64,000 nt of DNA from Bacteroidales bacterium. GTDB lineage: Bacteria > Bacteroidota > Bacteroidia > Bacteroidales > UBA932. How positions within the stretch are numbered: the first letter of the stretch is position 1; each line of letters starts with the position of its first letter. Under the pieces are notes generated by a model. It ran no database searches. It was not told where the DNA came from and saw only the letters and a list, made by a program, of their open reading frames with translations. The stretch is taken from assembly GCA_024402135.1 (NCBI GenBank), contig JAKSJN010000005.1:62001-126000 (forward strand), read 5' to 3'. A program made the translations under genes and the position numbers. Shown piece after piece: positions 8,860 through 16,240 of this stretch.

Positions 8860-9630
8860 ATGAAGAAGATCTTTTTGTCGATAGCAGCAGCTGCTGCACT
8901 CGTTGCCTGCGGCAGCAATGCTCCAAAGGCTCTCGCTCCAGTCGAGGGAACAGTCCAGTATGACAAGGCATACGACTGCGATACCTACACCACTGCTGAA
9001 GGCCGTCAGGTTGCCATCACTTTCATCAAGCACGGAACCCTCATGCTTGACATCGACGGCAGCACCGTTCATATCGATCCGGTTGCAATGTTCGGTACCG
9101 ACTATGCAGCCATGCCAAAGGCTGACCTGGTTCTTGTAAGCCATGAGCACGGCGACCATCTTGATTCAGCTGCCGTTGCTGCAGTCATCAAGGAGAATAC
9201 CGTAGTTCTTACCAGCGCAGCCGTTGCCGAGAAGATCGCTTCACAGCCTCTCGCAATCGGTGAAACAGTCGATATGGGTGGCTACACAGTGACCGGAGTC
9301 TATGCTTACAACTGCACTCCTGGTCACGAGAACTTCCATCCAAAGGGCCATGGTCTCGGCTTCGTTTTCGATGTTGACGACCTTCGCATCTATGTAGCAG
9401 GTGACACCGAGAATATTCCAGAGCTTGCCGAGCTCAAGGACATCGACATCGCATTCCTCCCTGTCAACCAGCCTTACACCATGACTCCGGAACAGTGCAT
9501 CAATGCGATCGGAATGTTCAAGCCAGCCATCGTTTATCCATACCATTTCGGCGAGACAGATCTTACTCCTGTCACCTCCGCCTTCGAAGGTTCAGCCGAG
9601 ACACGCATCATCATCCGCCAGATGCAGTAA
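8860..9630 (+). CDS. Metallo-beta-lactamase-fold lipoprotein hydrolase (UlaG-like)
   Basis: 256 residues. Lipoprotein signal with LVAC-G (Cys17). Metal site LVSHEHGDHLDS (His95, His97, Asp99, His100), downstream HENFHPKGHGLGFVFD and YVAGDTENIPEL motifs, and a final Tyr-His-Phe-Gly segment. This is the UlaG/YtnP-like branch of the MBL fold with a short C-terminus, a predicted metal-dependent hydrolase tethered to the envelope. Substrate unknown. It is 11 bases after the nicotinamidase-like lipoprotein and ends at a strong terminator, so the two form a transcription unit. Confidence 0.9.
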   Translation: MKKIFLSIAAAAALVACGSNAPKALAPVEGTVQYDKAYDCDTYTTAEGRQVAITFIKHGTLMLDIDGSTVHIDPVAMFGTDYAAMPKADLVLVSHEHGDHLDSAAVAAVIKENTVVLTSAAVAEKIASQPLAIGETVDMGGYTVTGVYAYNCTPGHENFHPKGHGLGFVFDVDDLRIYVAGDTENIPELAELKDIDIAFLPVNQPYTMTPEQCINAIGMFKPAIVYPYHFGETDLTPVTSAFEGSAETRIIIRQMQ

Positions 9631-9656
9631 GCTGGATATCCAGGTACATGACGTAT

Positions 9657-9693
9657 AAGAAGGCGACTAATAAGGATTATTGGTCGCCTTCTT
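9657..9693 (+). terminator. Rho-independent terminator after MBL lipoprotein
   Basis: Perfect 11-bp stem AAGAAGGCGAC/GTCGCCTTCTT with a short internal AT-rich loop, 27 bases past the stop codon. Confidence 0.75.
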
Positions 9694-9747
9694 CGTAGAT
9701 GGATGTGACTCCACGGCGAGGCTGCTCGCCTCTTTAGGAGTAAAAAG

Positions 9748-9783
9748 AGTCTGAGATTTTGCCGGATAGCAAAGTCTCAGACT
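9748..9783. terminator. Second, bidirectional hairpin
   Basis: 15-bp stem AGTCTGAGATTTTGC/GCAAAGTCTCAGACT with one wobble pair, flanked by A5 on the left and T5 on the right, so it can stop transcription from either side. It marks the border between the lipoprotein unit and the accessory region. Confidence 0.7.
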
Positions 9784-9802
9784 TCTTTTTACCCCGCCTC
9801 AA

Positions 9803-10187
9803 TCACGCCTGGCTAGCGCCAGCCACGGATTTCGGCACCCGCTTCCGTGCCGCGGGTGGCACGTCATTCGGAGGCGACAGCCTGCGCCCGTTCCGTTCTG
9901 CATCCATTAAGGAAATCAGCTTCTTTATGTTTTGTGCGATTGCCACTGTAACTATATCTGTACGTTGTAGCCAGGCTTTGTCTGGCCGTTGTTCATCGCA
10001 TCCTCCTTCATGCGCATGAAGGTGGCATCGAGATCTTTCTTGTTGCAGCTGTTCTTCTCGCCGAGAGTCTCCAGCTTCCCGTCATACTCACTCATCTTCT
10101 CCGCATGCACGGCCTTCACCTCTGATACAGCCTTGCGGAGCTTCCTGTCGCTGATGCCGCGCCTGTCCATCTCGTCCAGTATCTTTG
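9803..10187 (-). pseudogene. IS1182-type transposase remnant
   Basis: A minus-strand fragment at 9952-10170 reads ...[34 protein letters not shown], the conserved central block of IS1182-family (DUF772/DDE) transposases. It is cut by a stop, and a second fragment in another frame (AIAQNIKKLISLMDAER, ending at 9803) matches the extreme C-terminus. The N-terminal half and the stretch between the fragments are missing, so this is a decayed copy with internal deletion and frameshift. It occupies most of the gene-poor stretch 9631-10351, which otherwise holds only two terminators. Confidence 0.75.
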
Positions 10188-10351
10188 ATTATGCATGTGC
10201 CAATCCACGTAAGTCTGGCAAAGATAATTACAAATCGGCGCGGCCTCAAAGCTTCTGTAATTGCTTGACAATAAATATTTTCAAAGAACTTTTATAAATA
10301 TTTACCGGACACTGGTGAAACCATATATCGAAATGTAATGATTGACTATTC

Positions 10352-10858
10352 TCAAAATATATCTTGTTCTTCTTTCTGACTGCCAGACGGCTCATACCGG
10401 CTCCAGGTATTCTGGTTCATGATATTATCGTTGTCCACCAGTTTCAGGAATGCTTCGACGTTGTCCATACCTCCAGGGAAGATGGTCCACCATGAATCGC
10501 CTATGTAGTGCTTCAAGTTGTTAATAATGATTAACAATCCTCTCTTTATATTACGAAGTTTCTTTTTGCCTTCGACTATCTTGATCTGATTCTGCAGATT
10601 TTCATTATGGGCCTCAATTATCTCGATTTTCGCCTTTAGATTTCCATTCTCGGACTGGAGCTCAGCTATTTCCCTGTCCTTCTGCAGGATGGTTCTATCC
10701 CGGATGACTTCCTTGTAAGAGCGTCGATACATGGCGTCGTAAATCACGTCAAGTACCTCTTCCTGCTCCTCCAGCGAGGACAGTTCGTTGAATGCTTTCA
10801 GGAGATTATATACTGCCTGACTGCATACCTGTTTGGTGTCTTTATTGATATTGCTCAT
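10352..10858 (-). CDS. Hypothetical coiled-coil protein
   Basis: 168 residues, not recognised. Residues 1-55 are helical and acidic. About 60-105 form a heptad-like coiled coil (DREIAELQSENGNLKAKI, then further EN/QNQI repeats), followed by a basic KKKLRNIKRG patch and a C-terminal WW/F-rich tail (DSWWTIFPGG). No signal peptide. It is the last gene of the FtsK-like operon, 102 bases after the small membrane protein. Possibly a scaffolding or partner-binding subunit; function unknown. Confidence 0.75.
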   Translation of the reverse strand: MSNINKDTKQVCSQAVYNLLKAFNELSSLEEQEEVLDVIYDAMYRRSYKEVIRDRTILQKDREIAELQSENGNLKAKIEIIEAHNENLQNQIKIVEGKKKLRNIKRGLLIIINNLKHYIGDSWWTIFPGGMDNVEAFLKLVDNDNIMNQNTWSRYEPSGSQKEEQDIF

Positions 10859-10960
10859 AGTTCTATTCTAGTATGGAAATTATGTGAAAAGAGAGATGTA
10901 TCCGCTCTCCTGCAAATCTAGTCAAAAAGAAGGGTCGTTACATTCAATAAAGAGTTAATT

Positions 10961-11164
10961 CTATCTTCCGGATTCGATGTCCGATATGGCTTTGATGGCA
11001 ATTCCTGCCACTGCCATTGCTGCTAGTCCTACACCCGCAATCCATTTTCCTGGTTTGTCACTGGATGTGACGTCGGTCAACGCTTTCCCGAATGCGTCGT
11101 TTCTTTTGAGTTGCTGGCCGTGTGATAATCTATCGACCTGATTGTTGTAATAATGTTTTGCCAT
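10961..11164 (-). CDS. Small single-pass membrane protein
   Basis: 67 residues, not recognised. A polar N-terminal half (residues 1-40, with HYYNNQVDRL) is followed by one hydrophobic segment WIAGVGLAAMAVAGIAIKAI (about 41-60) and a short tail. It lies 21 bases after the J-domain gene in the same direction, which supports it being a real gene of that operon. Probably an inner-membrane anchor or partner of the J-domain protein. Confidence 0.65.
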   Translation of the reverse strand: MAKHYYNNQVDRLSHGQQLKRNDAFGKALTDVTSSDKPGKWIAGVGLAAMAVAGIAIKAISDIESGR

Positions 11165-11185
11165 GTTACTGTAGTTTGTTAATTA

Positions 11186-11812
11186 TTAGATAATAAGAAT
11201 AGCTATTTTATAGATGGCATATCCCACCGCTGCGATAAGGAGAGCGTGCCATAGGAAGGTGAGTACCGCTATGAGGATACCGAACAGCCACACAACCACA
11301 TTCCAGAGTATGATGGTAATTAAGGCTCCGAGAGCGATTGTCGCAAGGATAGCAATAATCCGTAGGAACGGATTCTGGATACTCAATATAGTGTTTATCA
11401 CGTATTGCACCGTGTTGAGTTCAGTATATGAGTGACCGTACTCAGATTTATCCCTCTGTGGTTCGCTTTTCTTCTTGTTCTTCTGCTTTTGGGTATTGCT
11501 GTATTTTCCCGACTTGCTCCCGGACTGTTGCCAACTATACTGAGAAGTTTGCTGCTTGCCATTCTGTCTTTGCTCGGAGGTCCCGAGGCCTGAAGAGTCG
11601 TTCCATTCGCCACTTGTCTCCCCATTGAGGAGTCCTTCGTAAGCCTGGTGAGCAATCTTGAACATCTCCTCTGCATACTTGCGCATCTTATCACTTTCGG
11701 AAGAATGCATGTCGGGATGCCATTTCTTGGCCATTTTCTTGAATGCGGCCTTAATATCCTCTGTGCTCGCACCCCTTGGGATTTCCAGGACTGCATAATA
11801 GTCTAGTACCAT
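11186..11812 (-). CDS. Membrane-anchored J-domain (DnaJ-like) protein
   Basis: 208 residues. A canonical J-domain (about 3-62) has the HPD tripeptide at 32-34 in KKWHPDMHS and the helix IV region FKIAHQAYEGLL. A Ser/Gln/Lys-rich linker follows (about 65-125), and the C-terminus holds two or three hydrophobic segments (about 140-208). No Gly/Phe or zinc-finger regions, so it is a type III J-protein that would recruit DnaK to a membrane-associated client. It sits 47 bases after the zinc-ribbon gene in the FtsK-like operon; a dedicated cochaperone within a putative effector system is unusual. Confidence 0.88.
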   Translation of the reverse strand: MVLDYYAVLEIPRGASTEDIKAAFKKMAKKWHPDMHSSESDKMRKYAEEMFKIAHQAYEGLLNGETSGEWNDSSGLGTSEQRQNGKQQTSQYSWQQSGSKSGKYSNTQKQKNKKKSEPQRDKSEYGHSYTELNTVQYVINTILSIQNPFLRIIAILATIALGALITIILWNVVVWLFGILIAVLTFLWHALLIAAVGYAIYKIAILII

Positions 11813-11859
11813 ATGCTTTGGCTCTATATTGGTTGTTTCTTGTGTATGTTACAATTACC

Positions 11860-12030
11860 TTACATCCTACTGGTTGTCTGACACCATGTGGAAAGAGTCC
11901 TTACAGCTCTGGCATGACACATGGGGCAATGAACCGGCATGCTGTGGCTTGTGGCCCTCATCTCAATGTCCAGCCCTTTGAAAATGTGCACACACTTGGG
12001 ACAGATGTAGTAGTATTCTCCTCGTACCAT
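11860..12030 (-). CDS. 56-residue zinc-ribbon protein
   Basis: Short gene read directly from the sequence. It begins MVRGEYYYICPKCVHIF, has a second pair in VHCPMCHARA, and ends with TSRM and TAA. Two CPxC knuckles about 25 residues apart form a one-domain zinc ribbon. The ATG at 12030 is only 3 bases after the stop of the FtsK-like gene, and the J-domain gene follows 47 bases later, so the position is that of an operon member. No longer open frame explains this gap. Probably a nucleic-acid or protein binding accessory factor; function unknown. Confidence 0.7.
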   Translation of the reverse strand: MVRGEYYYICPKCVHIFKGLDIEMRATSHSMPVHCPMCHARAVRTLSTWCQTTSRM

Positions 12031-12033
12031 AGC

Positions 12034-13623
12034 CTAGCTCTTGAAGAAATCTGGGTGCGACTTGATGAACATGCTAAGCTGACGAACTGCAGAGAAGTAG
12101 TTCTCGTCGGTTTCCCAGCAGCCAGGATGCCACTCGTGGATTACCACGATTCCAGCGCTTTCTGAATAGTTTATGAAGCTGTACTCCTCTCCTGCATCGA
12201 ATTTATTGAGGTCCGGGTACATAGAACGAAACATCTTCATGATAGAGCTCTTATCGTTTCCGTCCAGACATACGAAAATCTTTCCGTCGTATAGATTGAG
12301 CTGGCGTTTGATGAAATCCTCATCCTTCTTAACATACTCCCGTAACAATGCCTGCGGACACTTACTGCCTCCTGCAATCTTCTTCACGTTCATTCTCACG
12401 ACTGCGCAAGAAAGGAAGTACTCATGGCAGTTTGCAGCAGCTTCTTCAATTAATGGTGTATCTCCTGTCTCAAGGTTCATCTTTCCAAGGCAATAGTTTA
12501 ATATTAGGTAGCGCCTGAAGAAGTACGGTTCGATACGGCCGTTGACATTGTCGAGTCCACTCTCATCGCGTACGTCGACGCCCTCCTCGTCGCCCCTGAG
12601 GTTGTGGTCCTTACCAATGAATACCAAGCGGTTGCTCTGCCACCAAAGGAATTCCTCCATGTGGTTTCTGTCAATAATAAAGTGTTTGCCGTCACGCTTC
12701 ACAAGCTTTCCTGTGTAGTGGAGGCCATCCGGACAGAAGAGATTATCGATGTCAAAGTCCGTAAGCATTCTCTGATGCTCCATCCACTCCGCGAACAGGG
12801 CATCCTCTTTCTCATGAATTGTCATAGTATTGTATTTTGTTGTGTGAAATCTGGTAAGATCCGTTGTGTTGCTGCCATAGATGCCGTCGCCCGGAGCTGT
12901 GAGGGATGATGCGTCCAATGGCAGCAGGGTTCCCCATATGTCATACTTGGAAGAAATCTTCAGTGATACGATATTTCTGAATGTGCTTTCTATCAGCCCT
13001 GTCATATCGTGGAAGTGGGCTGTGGCGGCAATCACGTATACACCGATGAGATGACCCCTGAGCCCGATGTAGACAAGGTCGCGGAGTGAACTCTCTTCCA
13101 GCCTGTCATAATCGTCGGCTATGAGTATGGTCTCATGTTCAAGCCTTTTCTTGCATTTTGACTGTTCAGCCAGCCTTTTGAGGTTCTCAGCATTGGCCTC
13201 GATGATCTCAAACTCGCCATGGAGACGAGCCTTGCACTGATTCAGTAAAGTAGTCTTCCCTGTCCCTTTGTCGCCAACCACCAACAGGCCTCCGTATCTG
13301 ATGTCGATAATCAGTGCTTTGTCGTCTCTGGTCAATCCTAGCAGGAGACCAGGCTCGCTTATCTGAATCTCGCTATCGTCTATCGGAGGGAAATCCCTGG
13401 CGATTTCCAGAATGATGCGTGTCCTACCCCTGGTGAAGCGTATGCTATCTGTTCCTAAGAACTCAGCAAGCCTAGGAAGCATGTTTTTCAACTTTATAGG
13501 TTTTACTCCATCCTTCAGCTTTATGCTCGTTGTGTCAATCCAGCGGCCATGGTGCACAGTGATGCTGTCCGCGCTGATTCCATTGGATTCAAGATACGCC
13601 TTTATGTCAGATGCCTTCTTCAT
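12034..13623 (-). CDS. FtsK-type motor ATPase fused to a uracil-DNA-glycosylase-like domain
   Basis: 529 residues, soluble. Residues 1-110 resemble the FtsK beta domain (ITVHHGRWIDTTSIKL, IRFTRGRTRIILEI). The motor follows: P-loop GDKGTGKTT (117-125), Walker B-like ETILIADDYDRL (164-175), and AATAHFHDMTGLIES then SLKISSKYDIW (199-230), which track FtsK's ATQRPS..VITGLIK..SSKID blocks, then PGDGIYG (245-250). There is no FtsK gamma domain. Residues about 295-529 instead look like a UDG-superfamily fold: VFIGKDHN (334-341), MNVKKIAGGS (411-420), KIFVCLDG (448-455) and a late HEWHPGC (496-502) like the UDG HP motif. The motor call is strong; the UDG-like call is my pattern reading. An in-frame start at 13686 is rejected because a promoter box and hairpin lie between it and 13623. 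Confidence 0.82.
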   Translation of the reverse strand: MKKASDIKAYLESNGISADSITVHHGRWIDTTSIKLKDGVKPIKLKNMLPRLAEFLGTDSIRFTRGRTRIILEIARDFPPIDDSEIQISEPGLLLGLTRDDKALIIDIRYGGLLVVGDKGTGKTTLLNQCKARLHGEFEIIEANAENLKRLAEQSKCKKRLEHETILIADDYDRLEESSLRDLVYIGLRGHLIGVYVIAATAHFHDMTGLIESTFRNIVSLKISSKYDIWGTLLPLDASSLTAPGDGIYGSNTTDLTRFHTTKYNTMTIHEKEDALFAEWMEHQRMLTDFDIDNLFCPDGLHYTGKLVKRDGKHFIIDRNHMEEFLWWQSNRLVFIGKDHNLRGDEEGVDVRDESGLDNVNGRIEPYFFRRYLILNYCLGKMNLETGDTPLIEEAAANCHEYFLSCAVVRMNVKKIAGGSKCPQALLREYVKKDEDFIKRQLNLYDGKIFVCLDGNDKSSIMKMFRSMYPDLNKFDAGEEYSFINYSESAGIVVIHEWHPGCWETDENYFSAVRQLSMFIKSHPDFFKS

Positions 13624-13657
13624 TGATTCTGCTTCATTTTGCGGTATAACAAAAAAA

Positions 13658-13683
13658 CATCGCTCCTCGGATAAGGAACGATG
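13658..13683 (-). terminator. Terminator-like hairpin, possible attenuator, upstream of FtsK-like gene
   Basis: On the minus strand, stem CATCGTTCC/GGAGCGATG (one G-U pair) with an 8-base loop is followed directly by seven T. It lies about 55 bases after the stop of the 357-residue gene and 35 bases before the FtsK-like ATG. Because a -7 box lies immediately upstream, a new transcript would begin within this hairpin. Confidence 0.6.
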
Positions 13684-13691
13684 CAAAGGTA
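13684..13691 (-). promoter_or_regulatory. -7 promoter box for the FtsK-like operon
   Basis: Minus-strand TACCTTTG, an exact TAnnTTTG match, with TTTC 21 bases further upstream as an imperfect -33. It places the transcription start at the foot of the hairpin at 13658-13683. Confidence 0.6.
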
Positions 13692-13737
13692 TGGTAGGAA
13701 CACGGTTAGAAATATAGACGTCTATATGATTGTCCGA

Positions 13738-14811
13738 CTATTTCAGGTTTGTCATATTCTTGATGAACTCCTTGGCCCACTTCTCACTGTTACCCTTCGA
13801 CATTGCCAGTGATTTCTTGAGATCATCCAACATTGATCCTTTCTCGGACAGGATCAGATCTTCGAAATATCCCCAAGGAATACCATTTGTTTTCAGTCCA
13901 TTCACCTCACAGTACTGCTTGATGAGTACTGCGACTTCCACGTTCTTGTGACCTCTAATTCTCCAGGCCTTCTCATATCTGTCATCCTTTTCGAAGATAC
14001 CCATTTTCTCTCCATTGATGAAGAAATCCTCAAAGGCTTTGACTTGGTCTTCCCCATTGCCTTTGACATAAGTGCGGGCTTTCCTCTTGATTTCTTGGAT
14101 TATGCACTGATATTTCTCCTCGGTGAAGTTTGGTATCTCTCTCACCGTCTCTTTCTTGTTTGTTTCCTGTAAAGGGGCTTCATTCGTGTTCTGGAAATGA
14201 TGATATACTCTAGCCATCAGGCGTGTAGCACGCGCGGCAACGTCAATGATGTCCTCACCGGCGTAGAGAGATATCCAGAACGGCCAGTATGTCCTGTTGT
14301 TGGCGTTGTTTGTTAGCTGGAATCGTCCAGTGAAGTCAAGCTCGGGGAATGTGTTGTTCAGTACCTGGCAGACTTCGTGCTGAAGATTCTGCCATTCTTT
14401 ATCGAAAATATGGATTTGTTCTTCCTGGTCGCCACCCATGATAAGTCCGCGGCATCCATAGTATATACCGTATGATGCATCATCGAAATCGAACTCTATC
14501 ATAAATTCGTACCGTCTGAGTCCATCCGGACTTTCGAGATAGGTTTTTCTTTCCGTTCCGCACTGCAGCTTGTATGCCCTGTGGTGGCCAGATTCGATAC
14601 CATGGTAGCTGTCATCACGGACAAAATCTGCTACGGTCTCCATCCTGTCCAGTTGGTCGGTAAAGGTCTTGATATACTTCCTGTATATTGTCTCGTGCAG
14701 TCTTTCTTCCAGTTCAAAATCCCTGTTAGGGACCGATGTAGCAAAGTCTCGTTCTATCATTTTCGTAAGTGGTTTGGCTATTTGATGCAACTTTTTTATT
14801 TCCCTGTCCAT
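13738..14811 (-). CDS. Hypothetical protein, 357 residues
   Basis: Not recognised. Starts MDREIKKLHQIAKPLTKM. The N-terminal half mixes helices with a beta-rich segment (YEFMIEFDFDDASYGIYYG, CRGLIMGG at about 100-130). An Asn-rich NNANNRTYWPFW segment precedes ISLYAGEDIIDVAARATRLMAR, and the C-terminal 130 residues are charged and helical. No signal peptide or membrane segment. It lies between the toxin operon and the FtsK-like operon on the same strand, with a hairpin terminator-like structure after it. It could be an immunity protein or a component of either neighbouring operon; nothing in the sequence decides this. Confidence 0.7.
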   Translation of the reverse strand: MDREIKKLHQIAKPLTKMIERDFATSVPNRDFELEERLHETIYRKYIKTFTDQLDRMETVADFVRDDSYHGIESGHHRAYKLQCGTERKTYLESPDGLRRYEFMIEFDFDDASYGIYYGCRGLIMGGDQEEQIHIFDKEWQNLQHEVCQVLNNTFPELDFTGRFQLTNNANNRTYWPFWISLYAGEDIIDVAARATRLMARVYHHFQNTNEAPLQETNKKETVREIPNFTEEKYQCIIQEIKRKARTYVKGNGEDQVKAFEDFFINGEKMGIFEKDDRYEKAWRIRGHKNVEVAVLIKQYCEVNGLKTNGIPWGYFEDLILSEKGSMLDDLKKSLAMSKGNSEKWAKEFIKNMTNLK

Positions 14812-15187
14812 GTTGTACTATAGATGTTAATCGAAATTTGGGGCAACGATTTCTGTTAGCACTTACAATAGTTCCAGTCAACACCGACATAGGGAAGCGG
14901 TCTTTTGGGCAACCTTCGTTAACACTTCCTGAACGACCACGATATCAAACTGAGAATCTCTTATTATCTGACCGATAACTGACAAGCTTTAGAATTTCTT
15001 TGTCAGACCGATTAAAGAACTTGAACATATTGAATTATCCTATTTTATAGCTCATATTACGGAGAGAGTTCTGCATCTGTGAAAAAAGGAGACATTAGTA
15101 ATCAAAGAAAAATTATAGTTTATTTTTGTTGAGGTTAATGCATTTTCACCGCTACGTTAGGGGCTATTCAAGACAGACTAGGCAGAA
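14812..15187 (-). other. Gene-free stretch with a stop-interrupted reading frame
   Basis: No convincing gene. On the minus strand a 27-residue frame (15028-14945, MFKFFNRSDKEILKLV...) ends in a single TGA. The same frame then stays open past 14812 (GRSGSVNEGCPKDRF and on), so it may be a decayed gene or a conserved leader. A plus-strand TATTTTTG at 15121-15128 has no gene behind it. Nothing else is visible. Confidence 0.35.
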
Positions 15188-16240
15188 CTAAAGGCCATTG
15201 AATTTCCTGAACATCTCAACACCTCCATGGTGAGGAAGGTTATCATGAATCTCACGTGGAACCAGAATGACTGTCTTACAATCTGAACATTCGTGGATAA
15301 CAAGGTTATGCTGATCCTTATATGCCATCAATTCCTGCTTGGTCATACCGTTTTCATGGGCCATTTTCTCAAACATGTCATCATGGAACGCCGCTCTATT
15401 TGGCTTGTCACCTAGTAATTCCGCACGCGCCTTATCACTTATATCCTTATCGTAATCAATTGTTGTCTTAAGTCTGGCTACAGGTTCCAAATCGGGTTCT
15501 CCATTATGGAAGTTGATACCATCAATACCATTTTCATCCAAGATCTCGCCCCAGGTCTTATGATCTTTGTTGCTGTATCCTTTGTCGGCTGGTCTCACGT
15601 TTCGGTTTGGCTTCCATTTTGAATCACCTCGTGTTCCAGTCCAACTTCCGTTACTTGCAGGAACGCCTGCAAAGCCACTGTCAGAATACTTGGCACTCTG
15701 GTACTGATCGAGCAAAGCTCTGTCTTCATCATTGAGGCCATCATAATGCCTCTGCCTCTCCACCGGATCCGTGTATTTTTCGTTCAGGGACTTCGCTCTC
15801 CTATATTTCTCCGATGGAGATAGCTGCCTATCAGCTCTGGATGAAGCGTTCTTCCTCATTGCGTCCTGCAGCGAACTCATGGCACTCTCCGCCATCTCCT
15901 TTTCGCTTACAGACTTGGCTGCTGCCTGTCTCCCAATGTGCTCCAAAGTTTCATCCTCTGCACCAAAGATAGCGGCAGCAGTCATAGTTATTCCAGATAC
16001 ATCCTTGACTGTATTCTTCGTTACAGTTTTCTTTGCAGCCCTCTCCGTGGCTTCTGTAGCCGCACCAGAGACGGCATGTCTGACCGTCTTAGATATAGTT
16101 TCTGTTGTCTCTTTTTTAAGAGTCTTCTCCATTGCCTCCTTTGCTACAATCTTGACCTGGGCGGAAGAATCCTGTGCTCCGAGAAGCTCTAGGGCAAGGA
16201 TTGAAGCAGTGGCGATTATTATGTGTCTAGTAATTTTCAT
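15188..16240 (-). CDS. Secreted HNH/EndoVII-superfamily nuclease toxin
   Basis: 350 residues. Sec signal peptide about 1-27 (ILALELLGAQDSSAQ). A long Ala/Lys/Thr/Glu-rich helical region (30-150) with repeated KKT/TEAT segments follows, then a linker, then a pretoxin-like region (WKPNRNVRPADKGYSNKDHKTWGEI at about 209-233, FHNGEPD). The C-terminal domain at 310-350 reads HNLVIHECSD...ILVPREIHDNLPHHGG, closely like the LHH/WHH branch of HNH/EndoVII toxins, with His316, His332 and His337/338 as candidate active-site residues. Predicted DNase effector exported to the periplasm. Its start overlaps the stop of the upstream membrane protein by 14 bases. No immunity gene is obvious downstream. Confidence 0.8.
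   Translation of the reverse strand: MKITRHIIIATASILALELLGAQDSSAQVKIVAKEAMEKTLKKETTETISKTVRHAVSGAATEATERAAKKTVTKNTVKDVSGITMTAAAIFGAEDETLEHIGRQAAAKSVSEKEMAESAMSSLQDAMRKNASSRADRQLSPSEKYRRAKSLNEKYTDPVERQRHYDGLNDEDRALLDQYQSAKYSDSGFAGVPASNGSWTGTRGDSKWKPNRNVRPADKGYSNKDHKTWGEILDENGIDGINFHNGEPDLEPVARLKTTIDYDKDISDKARAELLGDKPNRAAFHDDMFEKMAHENGMTKQELMAYKDQHNLVIHECSDCKTVILVPREIHDNLPHHGGVEMFRKFNGL

Noticed and set aside
9759..10019. Plus-strand small gene in the transposase remnant
   Set aside because: Antisense to recognisable IS1182 transposase fragments and begins within a terminator.
12034..13686. Longer N-terminus (MHRSLSEERC...) for the FtsK-like protein from 13686
   Set aside because: The added codons coincide with a promoter -7 box and a terminator-like hairpin, and the FtsK-like sequence begins after 13623.
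14945..14947. Selenocysteine or read-through at the in-frame TGA
   Set aside because: No SECIS-like hairpin follows, and the frame has no recognised product; decay or chance is simpler.
15188..16240. Type VI secretion effector
   Set aside because: The toxin has its own Sec signal peptide, and no VgrG, Hcp, PAAR or other secretion gene is nearby.
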